From NCBI GenBank assembly GCA_024449915.1, contig JAMZAV010000169.1, positions 372,001 to 436,000 on the forward strand: 64,000 bases of DNA, given 5' to 3'. Positions 34,237 to 46,000 of the stretch are shown here, in pieces. How positions within the stretch are numbered: position 1 is the stretch's first letter; the number at the start of each line of letters is the position of its first letter. This stretch comes from Sweltsa coloradensis. Lineage: Eukaryota; Arthropoda; Insecta; Plecoptera; Chloroperlidae. Made by a program: the position numbers and the translations under genes. The notes under the pieces are model-generated. The model had not been told where the DNA came from and made no database searches. It worked only from the letters and a program-made list of their open reading frames with translations.

Positions 34237-37200
34237 GTATATATTTTTTACCATTATAAGAGTACACTTCTGCTTGTTGTTGAGCTATATGCGTGTGGGC
34301 GCGCGTGTGCGTGTCCGTGTAATAGGCCTTCTCACTAGCACTGGGTAGAACTCAATCGCATAACCAAAACTGTGGGAGCAATTCGACCGTCGGAGACAAA
34401 AACACGACCCCATGTAGTTACATTTCTATTGGAATCTCTTCAAGGCAATCAATCAAAATCATCTTGCCATTTCCTTTTTTATATCGATTGTCTCTCGCGT
34501 GTGTGTGTGTGTGTCTTGCAATTCACTACAGTTGTAAGCTGTTTGTCCAGTGGCGTTCGAACCTCACCAGTGGCGGCCGTAAGAGACTGGATTTTCAATC
34601 TACAACTATACGCACTCTCACACCACTCTTTTTGCACTCTCACTAAAACTCATGATGACCGAAGAAGTATAATTTATGTTTTGCAAATCTTAACGCCCGA
34701 TCGATGAAATCCAACTTGAATCGGTACCGGTAACATTTGTCGATAACTGTTTAGTTTAATCCACATTAGTGTATTCAATTTAAAATCAAAGCCCCTTGAG
34801 CGTCCATTTCCAATAATGATTTATTTGACCTTTGCAATGTAGATTTACCAACTCAATATAACGCACCACAATGCACCTGAGTTTTTATCGTTCGTTTGAT
34901 TATTAAGTCCATGCGAATTACCATTTTTTGCGAGAAGGATTTTATCTCTTGCAAATTGCCGTCAGTTATTTTATTTACACTTGCACTACGTGCACATTTT
35001 CTGGGCGTCAACTATTTCTAATTGGTCAATTATGTTTCGGCGAAGCAATACTAGCTTACAGTGTGCGGGATCTGTGAGTTAGGCCTACCTCCAGCCTAAT
35101 GATGTCGAAGAAAGAAATTAATAGTATTTTAAGTGAATAACACTATACCAGCTGGAGAAGAAATATCACTTTATGATGATCTAATGAATGTCTTGCTGAA
35201 GACGTTGACATAATTAATTAAGGGCTAAGACTTGATCGTTTTGGGTTGTAATTAAATGTTGAAATGAGTCTAATTAACCTAATTCGTTAATGAATGTTTT
35301 CTTGCCTTCTTAAGCTAACAATATCGTTACTTCGTCCGTTATGTTTCTCGAAATTCTCCAATATTAATGATAATTACGCTTCGCCAAAATGTTGCTCTCT
35401 TATACTCCCTGTAGAATGTATGTAGACTTCGTGTGGTTTTTGAGACTGTGCATGGCTGGGTCACCTGGGGGTGTTGACAAGAGTAAAGCAAATCTCTCCT
35501 AGGCCTTGTAACCACAGAGCTTGAACGAATAAACGATCTGACATCAAGTAATTATTGATTCTAGGAGAATAGCCGATGAAAACGCCAAGGAAAACCATGG
35601 AAGCACCAGTCTGGACTGCCGGTGCTGGAGTGTGGCGGTTACCTCCGAAACGAAGGAAAGTATTCTAAACGGTTTAGTGTAAATAAATATTCAAGATTTA
35701 GAATATGCATAATCCTTTCAAGATGATATAATATATATATTTATATTAGTTTATAAGCCAACAATAGTTTGAAAGCAATAAATGTGCATATTGTTAGGAT
35801 TCACTTGTTAACTGAAAACCAAGACTGAGCGGTAGAGCTTAAACGTTGACTAAAACATGACACAAATGTAAACTTTTCGATCGGAAATCTTGTTTCCCGG
35901 CCAGAAAGTATTCAATATGCTACATGATACTGTCTGCCTATTGTGATTTCACTTCCAAAGAGTGAAAATATCTACCAGCTTACTCGATTCACGAGGGTTA
36001 CAATAATATGAATATGTCGTGATTAATAATAATAAAAAACTATTATTATTGGTCGTTGTGTAATGTGTAACAGGCCGCTAATTGTCGCTATGCCTTTCAA
36101 ATGCTGGTATCTTTCTACCATGCAATGCAAACAGTTTCTTTCTCCCATAAGTCTGTCATAAATAAGGACCGCATCTCAAGAATGCGTAGGGTATGCTTGG
36201 CTAAATCGTCTTGTCTCTGTAATTAATTAATGCACAATTTCTAATGAAATGTTGATCTTCTATAGAAAATCTCACAATAGGTTTGGAGCTTGCATGTGGG
36301 AAACAAAGCCTCGGGCTGGTGCTGATGAATGGCAATGACAGCTTCTGATACCGGGTACAGGGGTGGACAGGACAAGTGCAGCACTCTTGTGTTGCCAACA
36401 CAGACATGTCATAAGGAGTTCAACAAACAAGATAATGTGTTTTAGGGTAAACTAAGGCCATTTTGGAATAAGTCCCTTATACATATCTGACCAAGTTATG
36501 TATTTGTTTATTAATTTGTCTATTGTGTTGCAGCCACCACAGAGTAGAGTACCAATTAATAGTGTGGTATCTCTCTTCATACTTACATACATTTTGTACA
36601 ATTACAATTACAATTACATACACATAAACTAGAGCACCATTGAAAACTTATACACATTTTTGTTACTACAGAGTAATTATATGGATACAAATGGTAACAA
36701 ACAAATATAGACAAGAATGAGGTTGATAATAAATAGGGTCTATTTTGTTAGGTCTTGGTTTCGATGTGCATTTTGAGAGGGATAAATTTATTTGTGTTTG
36801 GAATTTAGTTTTCTAGGAAAATTTACAAGTGGATTGTATAATGTATATGTGTTTATATGTAATGGAATGTGTATAATGTTTAGATATATATGTAAGACCA
36901 AGTAATTATCAGCTAATTGCTTTTCTTAATAATTGTATCAATGTCTAATGATAGTTTGCTAGAATTTGTATTCAATAATCATTAATATTATAATGCTGAT
37001 TAATTTATTATTCATTATATTATAATGTTGTATTAATATATTTTCATGTGCAATTATTATGTATTATTTTAATATTATTAGTTTATTATGTATTATTATT
37101 TTTTTTTTTACTCAAGTATAACGAAGGGTCAAAGACGGCTTGACATATTGAAGGTCTAGGATAAGTATAGTTTCCATACCCAACTGTTTAGTAGTCTATA

Positions 37201-37319
37201 ATTTCTCGCATGTAGTAACTGGTTTCATAATGCAGAAATGACTCCCCGCGAGAACGTTTTGAAATCACCGTGTGGGACACTTTCGAATACATTTCAAGAG
37301 TCTATAAAAAATTAATAAT
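34237..37319. other. Non-coding stretch with one weak exon candidate
   Basis: AT-rich DNA with a (GT)n run near 34498-34515 and GC-richer patches at 34350-34660 and 36280-36420. No confident gene was found apart from the terminal-exon candidate at 35565-35682. Confidence 0.35.
35565..35682 (+). CDS. Possible terminal exon (38 residues)
   Basis: After GATTCTAG (ending 35564) an open frame entered with two bases from upstream reads RIADENAKENHGSTSLDCR and CWSVAVTSETKESILNGLV, then TAA at 35680. An AATAAA overlaps the stop. The entry phase equals the exit phase of exon candidate 4 at 10122-10193, but a 25-kb intron would be needed. A second open frame in the same DNA (35576-35668) reads MKTPRKTMEAPVWTAGAGVW and ends PPKRRKVF. 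GC content is above background. This is low-confidence. Confidence 0.25.
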
Positions 37320-38140
37320 ATATATAGCGACTCAATTTCAAGATACTATAACCACATATAACCCTTCTGAAAGTTGTGTTTTTAAGTCATATTTTATAGA
37401 GGGCTGCCTGTAGTTTAAACACATAGCCATCGATTTCAATCTAACATCAATGGTTTATTTTTATCGACAGACAACCCTATAATTAAATTTTTGGAAGGGT
37501 AAGAAAATCGTGAAATTATGTACGTAAATTTAGCCGACCAAAAGTCGATTTTCACAATTCTTTGTTAATCTAAAATTTGCCTCTCAATTTCTTATTATGT
37601 ACCATTGACGAACATAAAAATAACGACAAAATATGTCCCATACGTCAAAAGTAACATAACAAACCAAAATGCACGAGACTTTTCTGAACGCTCCACCTCT
37701 CCCATATAAATAAGTTTGGAGAAAAACCAATGAATGTTTTTTATCTACAGACTGTTAGATTGAACCAAAAATACATTTTCAAGAGGATCAGAAACGACCT
37801 CAAATTTGGTCGGCCAAAAGTCGTCTTCCACAATTTTCAGTTCATTTCACATTTTCTTGTTAGTGTATTAGAATGAGACAATTAAAGAACATAGAAATAC
37901 CAAAGAAAATTAAACATATCCCATACTCCGAAAGTAAATGGAACAAACTCAAATTCACACAAAAATTCAATGAGCTCCCTCGCCCCCTTAATAATAAAGT
38001 TAGTGATAAACTCACGGATATGATTTAAACTTCAGACATTTAGAATACTAAAAAAATAATTTTCGGTAGTGTCAGAAAATCACAAAATTATGAACGGCCA
38101 GTCGTAAGTAAAAATCGTTGCGTTGATAAGGATTCAATTT
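37320..38140 (+). repeat. Old tandem array, period about 280 bp
   Basis: Recurring landmarks are TATCGACAGACAACC (37464), TATCTACAGACTGT (37741) and AACTTCAGACATTT (38030). Each is followed by a phrase like GGAAGGGTAAGAAAATCGTG and a 'GGCCAAAAGTCG' motif, and by GTCCCATAC...AAAGTAA.ATAACAAA. Units are strongly diverged. A single related unit lies at 63590-63950. Confidence 0.55.
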
Positions 38141-38345
38141 TGCGACTAAATTGAAAAAAAAATCGGTCGAAATTTAAGAATTTTCAAAGGTGAATCTTTG
38201 GGCCGAAAAATCAAACGAATGGTGGAGTGAAACTACTATGTGGAATGTGTTCGTGGTGGATAGTTTTGACTCGCAACTCCAGCGGTCCAGACGATGGGTC
38301 ACAGGGGCCACTCTTGGGTAGGGAAATTATGAAGGCTGTATGTTA
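38141..38345 (+). repeat. Interspersed repeat, copy 1
   Basis: It shares TATGTGGAATGTGTTCGTGG, the phrase GGGTCACAGGGGCCAC and an upstream AATTTTCAAAG..GAAT.T..GGGCC block with 50770-51045. It abuts the old tandem array, so both may be parts of one larger element. Confidence 0.5.
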
Positions 38346-38499
38346 TCAAATTCTCAAATACGGCGTGCCAAAAATCGTTTTTCCTAATTCAATTCAATTT
38401 TGCACTTTGTTTTCTTCTCTCTTATCTTTTGCGGAGCGTGAACGTTAAAAAAATCTTGTCCATTTTAATGGAACATATTTTAGGCAACAAACGCCCACG

Positions 38500-38800
38500 T
38501 TTCTATTTCTTCTACTCTACTATACTCTGCACTATCGTCTATTATCATCCTCATTTCAGTTAGTATTGTATTTTTAATTAGGTTAAAAAGCAGGTTTAGC
38601 ATCTGATAAAAAAATGCTTAATAATGGCTTAGTAATAGTTGCATATAGGTGTAGATCTACCTGTGTCCACACTCTAGCGTAAGTCTGTATCTATATGAAT
38701 TATTGTACCTAAGAGATTTTTAAATAAATAAAGAAGAAGAAGAAGAAGAAGAAGAATTTAAATAAATAAAGAAGAAAGAAGAAGAAGAAGAAGAAAAAAT
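38500..38800 (+). repeat. Retroelement-like tail with AATAAATAAA and (GAA)n
   Basis: TTTTTAAATAAATAAAGAAG is followed by (GAA)n, and the pair recurs after a short gap (38757-38795). AATAAA followed by a simple-sequence tail is typical of non-LTR retroelement 3' ends, but no coding part was recognised. Confidence 0.4.
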
Positions 38801-40080
38801 ACTTTTTAAGACGACGAAGCATGAAATTGTTGTGTATTGTATTTATATTCTTGTAAGTCATATGGTGAAAGAGCTTTTACAAAGTAACCAACGTTTGTGT
38901 GACGGTTGGTGATTTGTGTTGCAATGTTTATGAATCTTCTTAGACAAAGTTCTTAATTATGTGTCGTACTATTGTCTGTGGCTCCCCTTTCAACTCAGGC
39001 ATGGCTGGTAGATAGAAACCCAAGTGAAGGGAATTATTTCACCTCCACAAAATTAACAATAATTAATCACCATCATCTTTTAACAATTCGCCTTAGCCTA
39101 CACAGTCGTATGTCTGTAAGAGTTCACCGCTTCCCGATTTCAAGCCATATTTCTATTAGAAATTCAGCATTGCCTTTGGACGTCCTTTTGCATATTTTCT
39201 ACTAAAAAAAAAAAATGTGAATATGTCTACTGGGGAAACCACTATAAAAAAAACGCGCCATAATTCGACCTGGTGGTGAGGAATGAGTTGTCTTACCTTC
39301 ACCTTCTCGTTCCCTATATTCCTGTAAGTCTTCTAATCAAAATTTTATACCGCGCCAACACCCAACGTCCACACACCAGCAGGTATTTCAACCTCTTCTT
39401 AAAAGTATGCCGCTTAAACACAGGGTAAATAAAGTATAATGTAAGTATTTTGACAAAAAAAAATAACAATGCGATTAAAAACTAACTCCCAAACCTATCC
39501 GTTAGCAATTTTTTTAAATTTGAACACTCGGATTTCCTACGACTGTTGACATTTGCAAAGATTCACTTAACAAAGCATCTAAAGCTCAATTTGACACTTT
39601 ATTCATTGGAGGCGTAGGACGACATAATAAAAAAATCTATGGAATCTGATACACTATGTTTGGATTTGATGAAATCAACAGGATGTAAAACTGAACTTTC
39701 TTACTTCAATTGAGAACTAACAATTGAGACTGTGTAATGCTGCTGTAATCCTAACTATGTGTTGTGTGTGTGTAATGATATTTGACCAAAAAACTATTAA
39801 GAAAAAAAAATATATTATTTTAATCACAATGCATACTCTCTAACCCTAGACCACTCGAATCGAATGTCCTTCCTCTCCAGAAAAGATCTGCTCAACTGCG
39901 TTTTCTGACGACCTTGTGATGACCATAGAAAGATGAAATATAAAATAAGATCTCAACCTAGAATTTTCTTTAGTGGGGATCGAACGAGTACCTTTATACT
40001 AAAAATATGGTTATATATTTCATTAAATAATGTCTTTATATTTAAAAAAAAAACATGAAACAACATGAACATGAACATGA
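38801..40080. other. Non-coding stretch left of the 622-bp array
   Basis: AT-rich DNA with no exon recognised. A tRNA-like B-box on the minus strand (TCGTTCGATCCCCAC, near 39973-39987) lies about 100 bp before the array. Confidence 0.35.
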
Positions 40081-43000
40081 TGCTCATGAAAGTGGTTTTT
40101 GTGAATGTGTTTGTTGTGTTTTGTGAATGTGTGATATCGTTTTTTAGCTTTTTTACTTGACACATACAAGTTACGCACTTCTAGGTTTCGGTTCTGTCCT
40201 AGTGGGAGTGAGTTTGATTTTTTAAGCCCACTCACGACTTGCTAGGGCCGCTAGGACCGCAGAAAAGACAAGTAGGTCTCGAGAAGTGCTCATGAAAGTG
40301 GTTTTTTGAGAGTTCTTTTGTGCCCTAGCTCGGCCGGGTGTAGACCAAATGATCTGAAATTTTAATCCTTAACAGCTGTTGGCACCCCAAAAAATACAAA
40401 AAATACTAGGCACCAATAGGATGAAAGGTACGGGCGTGAGAGGGGTGTGAAATTTGAAAATTGCCTTAGCCAAATTAGTCGATTTTGGGGGGTAGCGGTT
40501 TTTTGACGGAAATCGATAAAGGGCTTCACAACGAGCTCAAAACAGTTTTCCTTTTTCAGATCGGACTTATAGGGGTCTCAAAATTAATTTATTGGTGGTG
40601 AAATGTCATTCAATTTGTCACCTTTTTATCGCATTTACCGACGAATGGTGCGAGATAGGGACAAACGGTTTTCACCAACGTGTTTAGAATAACAATGTTC
40701 ATCAAAATCAACAATGTTTTTTTTTATTAAAAAAACAAATGTGTGATATCGTTTTTTAGCTTTTTTACTTGACACATACAAGTTACGCACTTCTAGGTTT
40801 CGGTTCTGTCCTAGTGGGAGTGAGTTTGATTTTTTAAGCCCACTCACGACTTGCTAGGGCCGCTAGGACCGCAGAAAAGACAAGTAGGTCTCGAGAAGTG
40901 CTCATGAAAGTGGTTTTTTGAGAGTTCTTTTGTGCCCTAGCTCGGCCGGGTGTAGACCAAATGATCTGAAATTTTAATCCTTAACAGCTGTTGGCACCCC
41001 AAAAAATACAAAAAATACTAGGCACCAATAGGATGAAAGGTACGGGCGTGAGAGGGGTGTGAAATTTGAAAATTGCCTTAGTTACCCCTTGCCAAATTAG
41101 TCGATTTTGGGGGGTAGCGGTTTTTTGACGGAAATCGATAAAGGGCTTCACAACGAGCTCAAAACAGTTTTCCTTTTTCAGATCGGACTTATAGGGGTCT
41201 CAAAATTAATTTATTGGTGGTGAAATGTCATTCAATTTGTCACCTTTTTATCGCATTTACCGACGAATGGTGCGAGATAGGGACAAACGGTTTTCACCAA
41301 CGTGTTTAGAATAACAATGTTCATCAAAATCAACAATGTTTTTTTTTATTAAAAAAACAAATGTGTGATATCGTTTTTTAGCTTTTTTACTTGACACATA
41401 CAAGTTACGCACTTCTAGGTTTCGGTTCTGTCCTAGTGGGAGTGAGTTTGATTTTTTAAGCCCACTCACGACTTGCTAGGGCCGCTAGGACCGCAGAAAA
41501 GACAAGTAGGTCTCGAGAAGTGCTCATGAAAGTGGTTTTTTGAGAGTTCTTTTGTGCCCTAGCTAGGCCGGGTGTAGACCAAATGATCTGAAATTTTAAT
41601 CCTTAACAGCTGTTGGCACCCCAAAAAATACAAAAAATACTAGGCACCAATAGGATGAAAGGTACGGGCGTGAGAGGGGTGTGAAATTTGAAAATTGCCT
41701 TAGTTACCCCTTGCCAAATTAGTCGATTTTGGGGGGTAGCGGTTTTTTGACGGAAATCGATAAAGGGCTTCACAACGAGCTCAAAACAGTTTTCCTTTTT
41801 CAGATCGGACTTATAGGGGTCTCAAAATTAATTTATTGGTGGTGAAATGTCATTCAATTTGTCACCTTTTTATCGCATTTACCGACGAATGGTGCGAGAT
41901 AGGGACAAACGGTTTTCACCAACGTGTTTAGAATAACAATGTTCATCAAAATCAACAATGTTTTTTTTTATTAAAAAAACAAATGTGTGATATCGTTTTT
42001 TAGCTTTTTTACTTGACACATACAAGTTACGCACTTCTAGGTTTCGGTTCTGTCCTAGTGGGAGTGAGTTTGATTTTTTAAGCCCACTCACGACTTGCTA
42101 GGGCCGCTAGGACCGCAGAAAAGACAAGTAGGTCTCGAGAAGTGCTCATGAAAGTGGTTTTTTGAGAGTTCTTTTGTGCCCTAGCTCGGCCGGGTGTAGA
42201 CCAAATGATCTGAAATTTTAATCCTTAACAGCTGTTGGCACCCCAAAAAATACAAAAAATACTAGGCACCAATAGGATGAAAGGTACGGGCGTGAGAGGG
42301 GTGTGAAATTTGAAAATTGCCTTAGTAACCCCTTGCCAAATTAGTCGATTTTGGGGGGTAGCGGTTTTTTTGACGGAAATCGATAAAGGGCTTCACAACG
42401 AGCTCAAACAGTTTTCCTTTTTCAGATCGGACTTATAGGGGTCTCAAAATTAATTTATTGGTGGTGAAATGTCATTCAATTTGTCACCTTTTTATCGCAT
42501 TTACCGACGAATGGTGCGAGATAGGGACAAACGGTTTTCACCAACGTGTTTAGAATAACAATGTTCATCAAAATCAACAATGTTTTTTTTTATTAAAAAA
42601 ACAAATGTGTGATATCGTTTTTTAGCTTTTTTACTTGACACATACAAGTTACGCACTTCTAGGTTTCGGTTCTGTCCTAGTGGGAGTGAGTTTGATTTTT
42701 TAAGCCCACTCACGACTTGCTAGGGCCGCTAGGACCGCAGAAAAGACAAGTAGGTCTCGAGAAGTGCTCATGAAAGTGGTTTTTTGAGAGTTCTTTTGTG
42801 CCCTAGCTCGGTCGGGTGTAGACCAAATGATCTGAAATTTTAATCCTTAACAGCTGTTGGCACCCCAAAAAATACAAAAAATACTAGGCACCAATAGGAT
42901 GAAAGGTACGGGCGTGAGAGGGGTGTGAAATTTGAAAATTGCCTTAGTTACCCCTTGCCAAATTAGTCGATTTTGGGGGGTAGCGGTTTTTTGACGGAAA

Positions 43001-46000
43001 TCGATAAAGGGCTTCACAACGAGCTCAAAACAGTTTTCCTTTTTCAGATCGGACTTATAGGGGTCTCAAAATTAATTTATTGGTGGTGAAATGTCATTCA
43101 ATTTGTCACCTTTTTATCGCATTTACCGACGAATGGTGCGAGATAGGGACAAACGGCTTGCACCAACGTGTTTAGAATAACAATGTTCATCAAAATCAAC
43201 AATGTTTTTTTTTATTAAAAAAACAAATGTGTGATATCGTTTTTTAGCTTTTTTACTTGACACATACAAGTTACGCACTTCTAGGTTTCGGTTCTGTCCT
43301 AGTGGGAGTGAGTTTGATTTTTTAAGCCCACTCACGACTTGCTAGGGCCGCTAGGACCGCAGAAAAGACAAGTAGGTCTCGAGAAGTGCTCATGAAAGTG
43401 GTTTTTTGAGAGTTCTTTTGTGCCCTAGCTCGGCCGGGTGTAGACCAAATGATCTGAAATTTTAATCCTTAACAGCTGTTGGCACCCTAAAAAATACAAA
43501 AAATACTAGGCACCAATAGGATGAAAGGTACGGAGCGTGAGAGGGGTGTGAAAATTGAAAATGCCTTAGAACCCCTTGCCAAATTAGTCGATTTGGTGGG
43601 AGGTAGCGGTTTTTGTTACGGAATCGATAAGGGCTTCACAACGAGCTCAAACAGTTTTCCTTTTCAGATCGACTTATAGGGGTCTCAAAATTAATTTATT
43701 GTGGTGTGAAATGTCATTCAATTTGCACCTTTTTATCGCAATTTACCGACGAATGGTGCGAGATAGGGCACAACGTTTTCACCAACGTGTTTAGAATAAC
43801 AATGTTCATCAAAGTCAACAATGTTTTTTTTTATTTAAAAAAACAAATGTGTGATATCGTTTTTAGCTTTTTACTTGACACATACAAGTACGCACTTCTA
43901 GGTTTCGGTTCTGTCCTAGTGGGAGTGAGTTTGATTTTTTAAGCCCACTCACGACTTCTAGGGCCGCTAGGGACCGCAGAAAAGACAAGTAGGTCTCGAG
44001 AAGTGCTCATAAAGTGGTTTTTTGAGAGTTCTTTGTGCCCTAGCTCGGCCGGTGTAGACCAAATGATCTGAAATTTTAATCTCTAACACTGTTGGCACCC
44101 CAAAAAATACAAAAATACTAGCGACCAATAGGAGAAAGGTACGGGCGTGAGAGGGGTGTGAAATTGAAAATTGCCTTAGTAACCCTTGCCAAATTAGTCG
44201 ATTTTTGGGGTAGCGTTTTTTTGACGGAATCGATAAAGGCTTCACAACGAGCTCAAAACAGTTTTCCTTTTTCAGATCGACTTATAGGGGTCTCAAAATT
44301 ATTTATGAGTGCTGAAATGTCATTCAATTTGTCACCTTTTATCGCATTACGACGAATGGTGCGAGATAGGACAAACGGTTTTCACCAACGTGTTTAGAAT
44401 AACAATGTTCACCAAATCAACAAGTTTTTATTAAAAAAACAAAATGTGTGATATCGTTTTTTAGCTTTTTACTTGAACCACATACAAGTTACGCAACTTC
44501 TAGGTTTCGGTTCTGTCCTAGTGGGAGTGAGTTTGATTTTTAAGCCCACTCACGACTGCTAGGGCCGCTAGGACGCAGAAAGACAGTAGGTCTCGAGAAG
44601 TGCTCATGAAAGTGGTTTTTTGAGAGTTCTTTTGTGCCCTAGCTCGGCCGTGGTGTAGACAAATGATCTGAAATTTTAATACCTTAACAGCTGTTTGGCA
44701 CCCAAAAAATACAAAAAATACTAGGCACCAATAGGATGAAAGGTACGGGCGTGAGAGGGGTGGAAATTTGAAAATTGCCTTGCCAATAGTCGATTTGGTG
44801 GTAGCGGTTTTTTGACGGAAATCGATAAAGGGTCTTCACAACGAGCTCAAAACAGTTTTCCTTTTTCAGATCTGGACTTATGGGGGTTCAAAATTAATTT
44901 ATTGGTGTGAAATGTCATTCAATTGTCACCCATTTTATCGCATTACGACGAATGGTGCGAGATAGGGACAAACGGTTTTGCACAACGTGTTTAGAATAAC
45001 AATGTTCATCAAATCACAATGTTTTTTTTTATTAAAAAAACAAATGTGTGATATCGTTTTAAAACTTTTTTACTTGACACATACAAGTTACGCACTTCTA
45101 GGTTTCGGTTATGTCTATTGGTGGTGATGTGAGTTATGATTTTTAAGCCCATTCACGACTTGCTAGGGCGCTAGGACCGCAGAAAAGACAAGTAGTCTCG
45201 AAAAGTGTACATGAAAGTGGTTTTTTGAGAGTTCTTTTTTTCCTCTAGCTTCGCCGGGTGTAGACCAAATGATCTGAAATTTTAATCCTTAACAGCTTTG
45301 GCCCCAACCAAAAAGACAAAAATACTAGGCAACAATAGGATGAAAGGTACGGGCGTCGAGAGGGGTGTGAAATTTGAAATTGCCTTATAACCCCTTGCCA
45401 AAATTAGTCGATTTTGGGGGGTAGCGGTTTTTTGACTGGAAATCGATAAAGGGCTTCACAAACGAGCTCAACAAAACAGTTTTCCTTTTTCAGATCGGAC
45501 TTATAGGGGTCTCAAAATTAATTTATTGGTGGTGAAATGTCATTCAAATTGTCAACTTTTTATCGCATTTACCGACGAATGGTGCGAGATAGGGACAAAC
45601 GGTTTTCACCAACGTGTTTAGAATAACAATGTTCATCAAAATCAACAATGTTTTTTTTATTAAAAAAACAAATGTGTGATATCGTTTTTTAACTTTTTTA
45701 CTTGACACATACAAGTTACGCACTTCTAGGTTTCGGTTCTGTCTTAGTGGAGTGAGCTTGATTTTTTAAGCCCACTCACGACTTGCTAGGGCCGCTAGGA
45801 CCGCAGAAAAGACAAGTAGGTCTCGAGAAGTGCTCATGAAAGTGGTTTTTTGAGAGTTCTTTTGTGCCCTAGCTCGGCCGGGTGTAGACCAAATGATCTG
45901 AAATTTTAATCCTTAACAGCTGTTGGCACCCCAAAAAATACAAAAAATACTAGGCACCAATAGGATGAAAGGTACGGGCGTGAGAGGGGTGTGAAATTTG

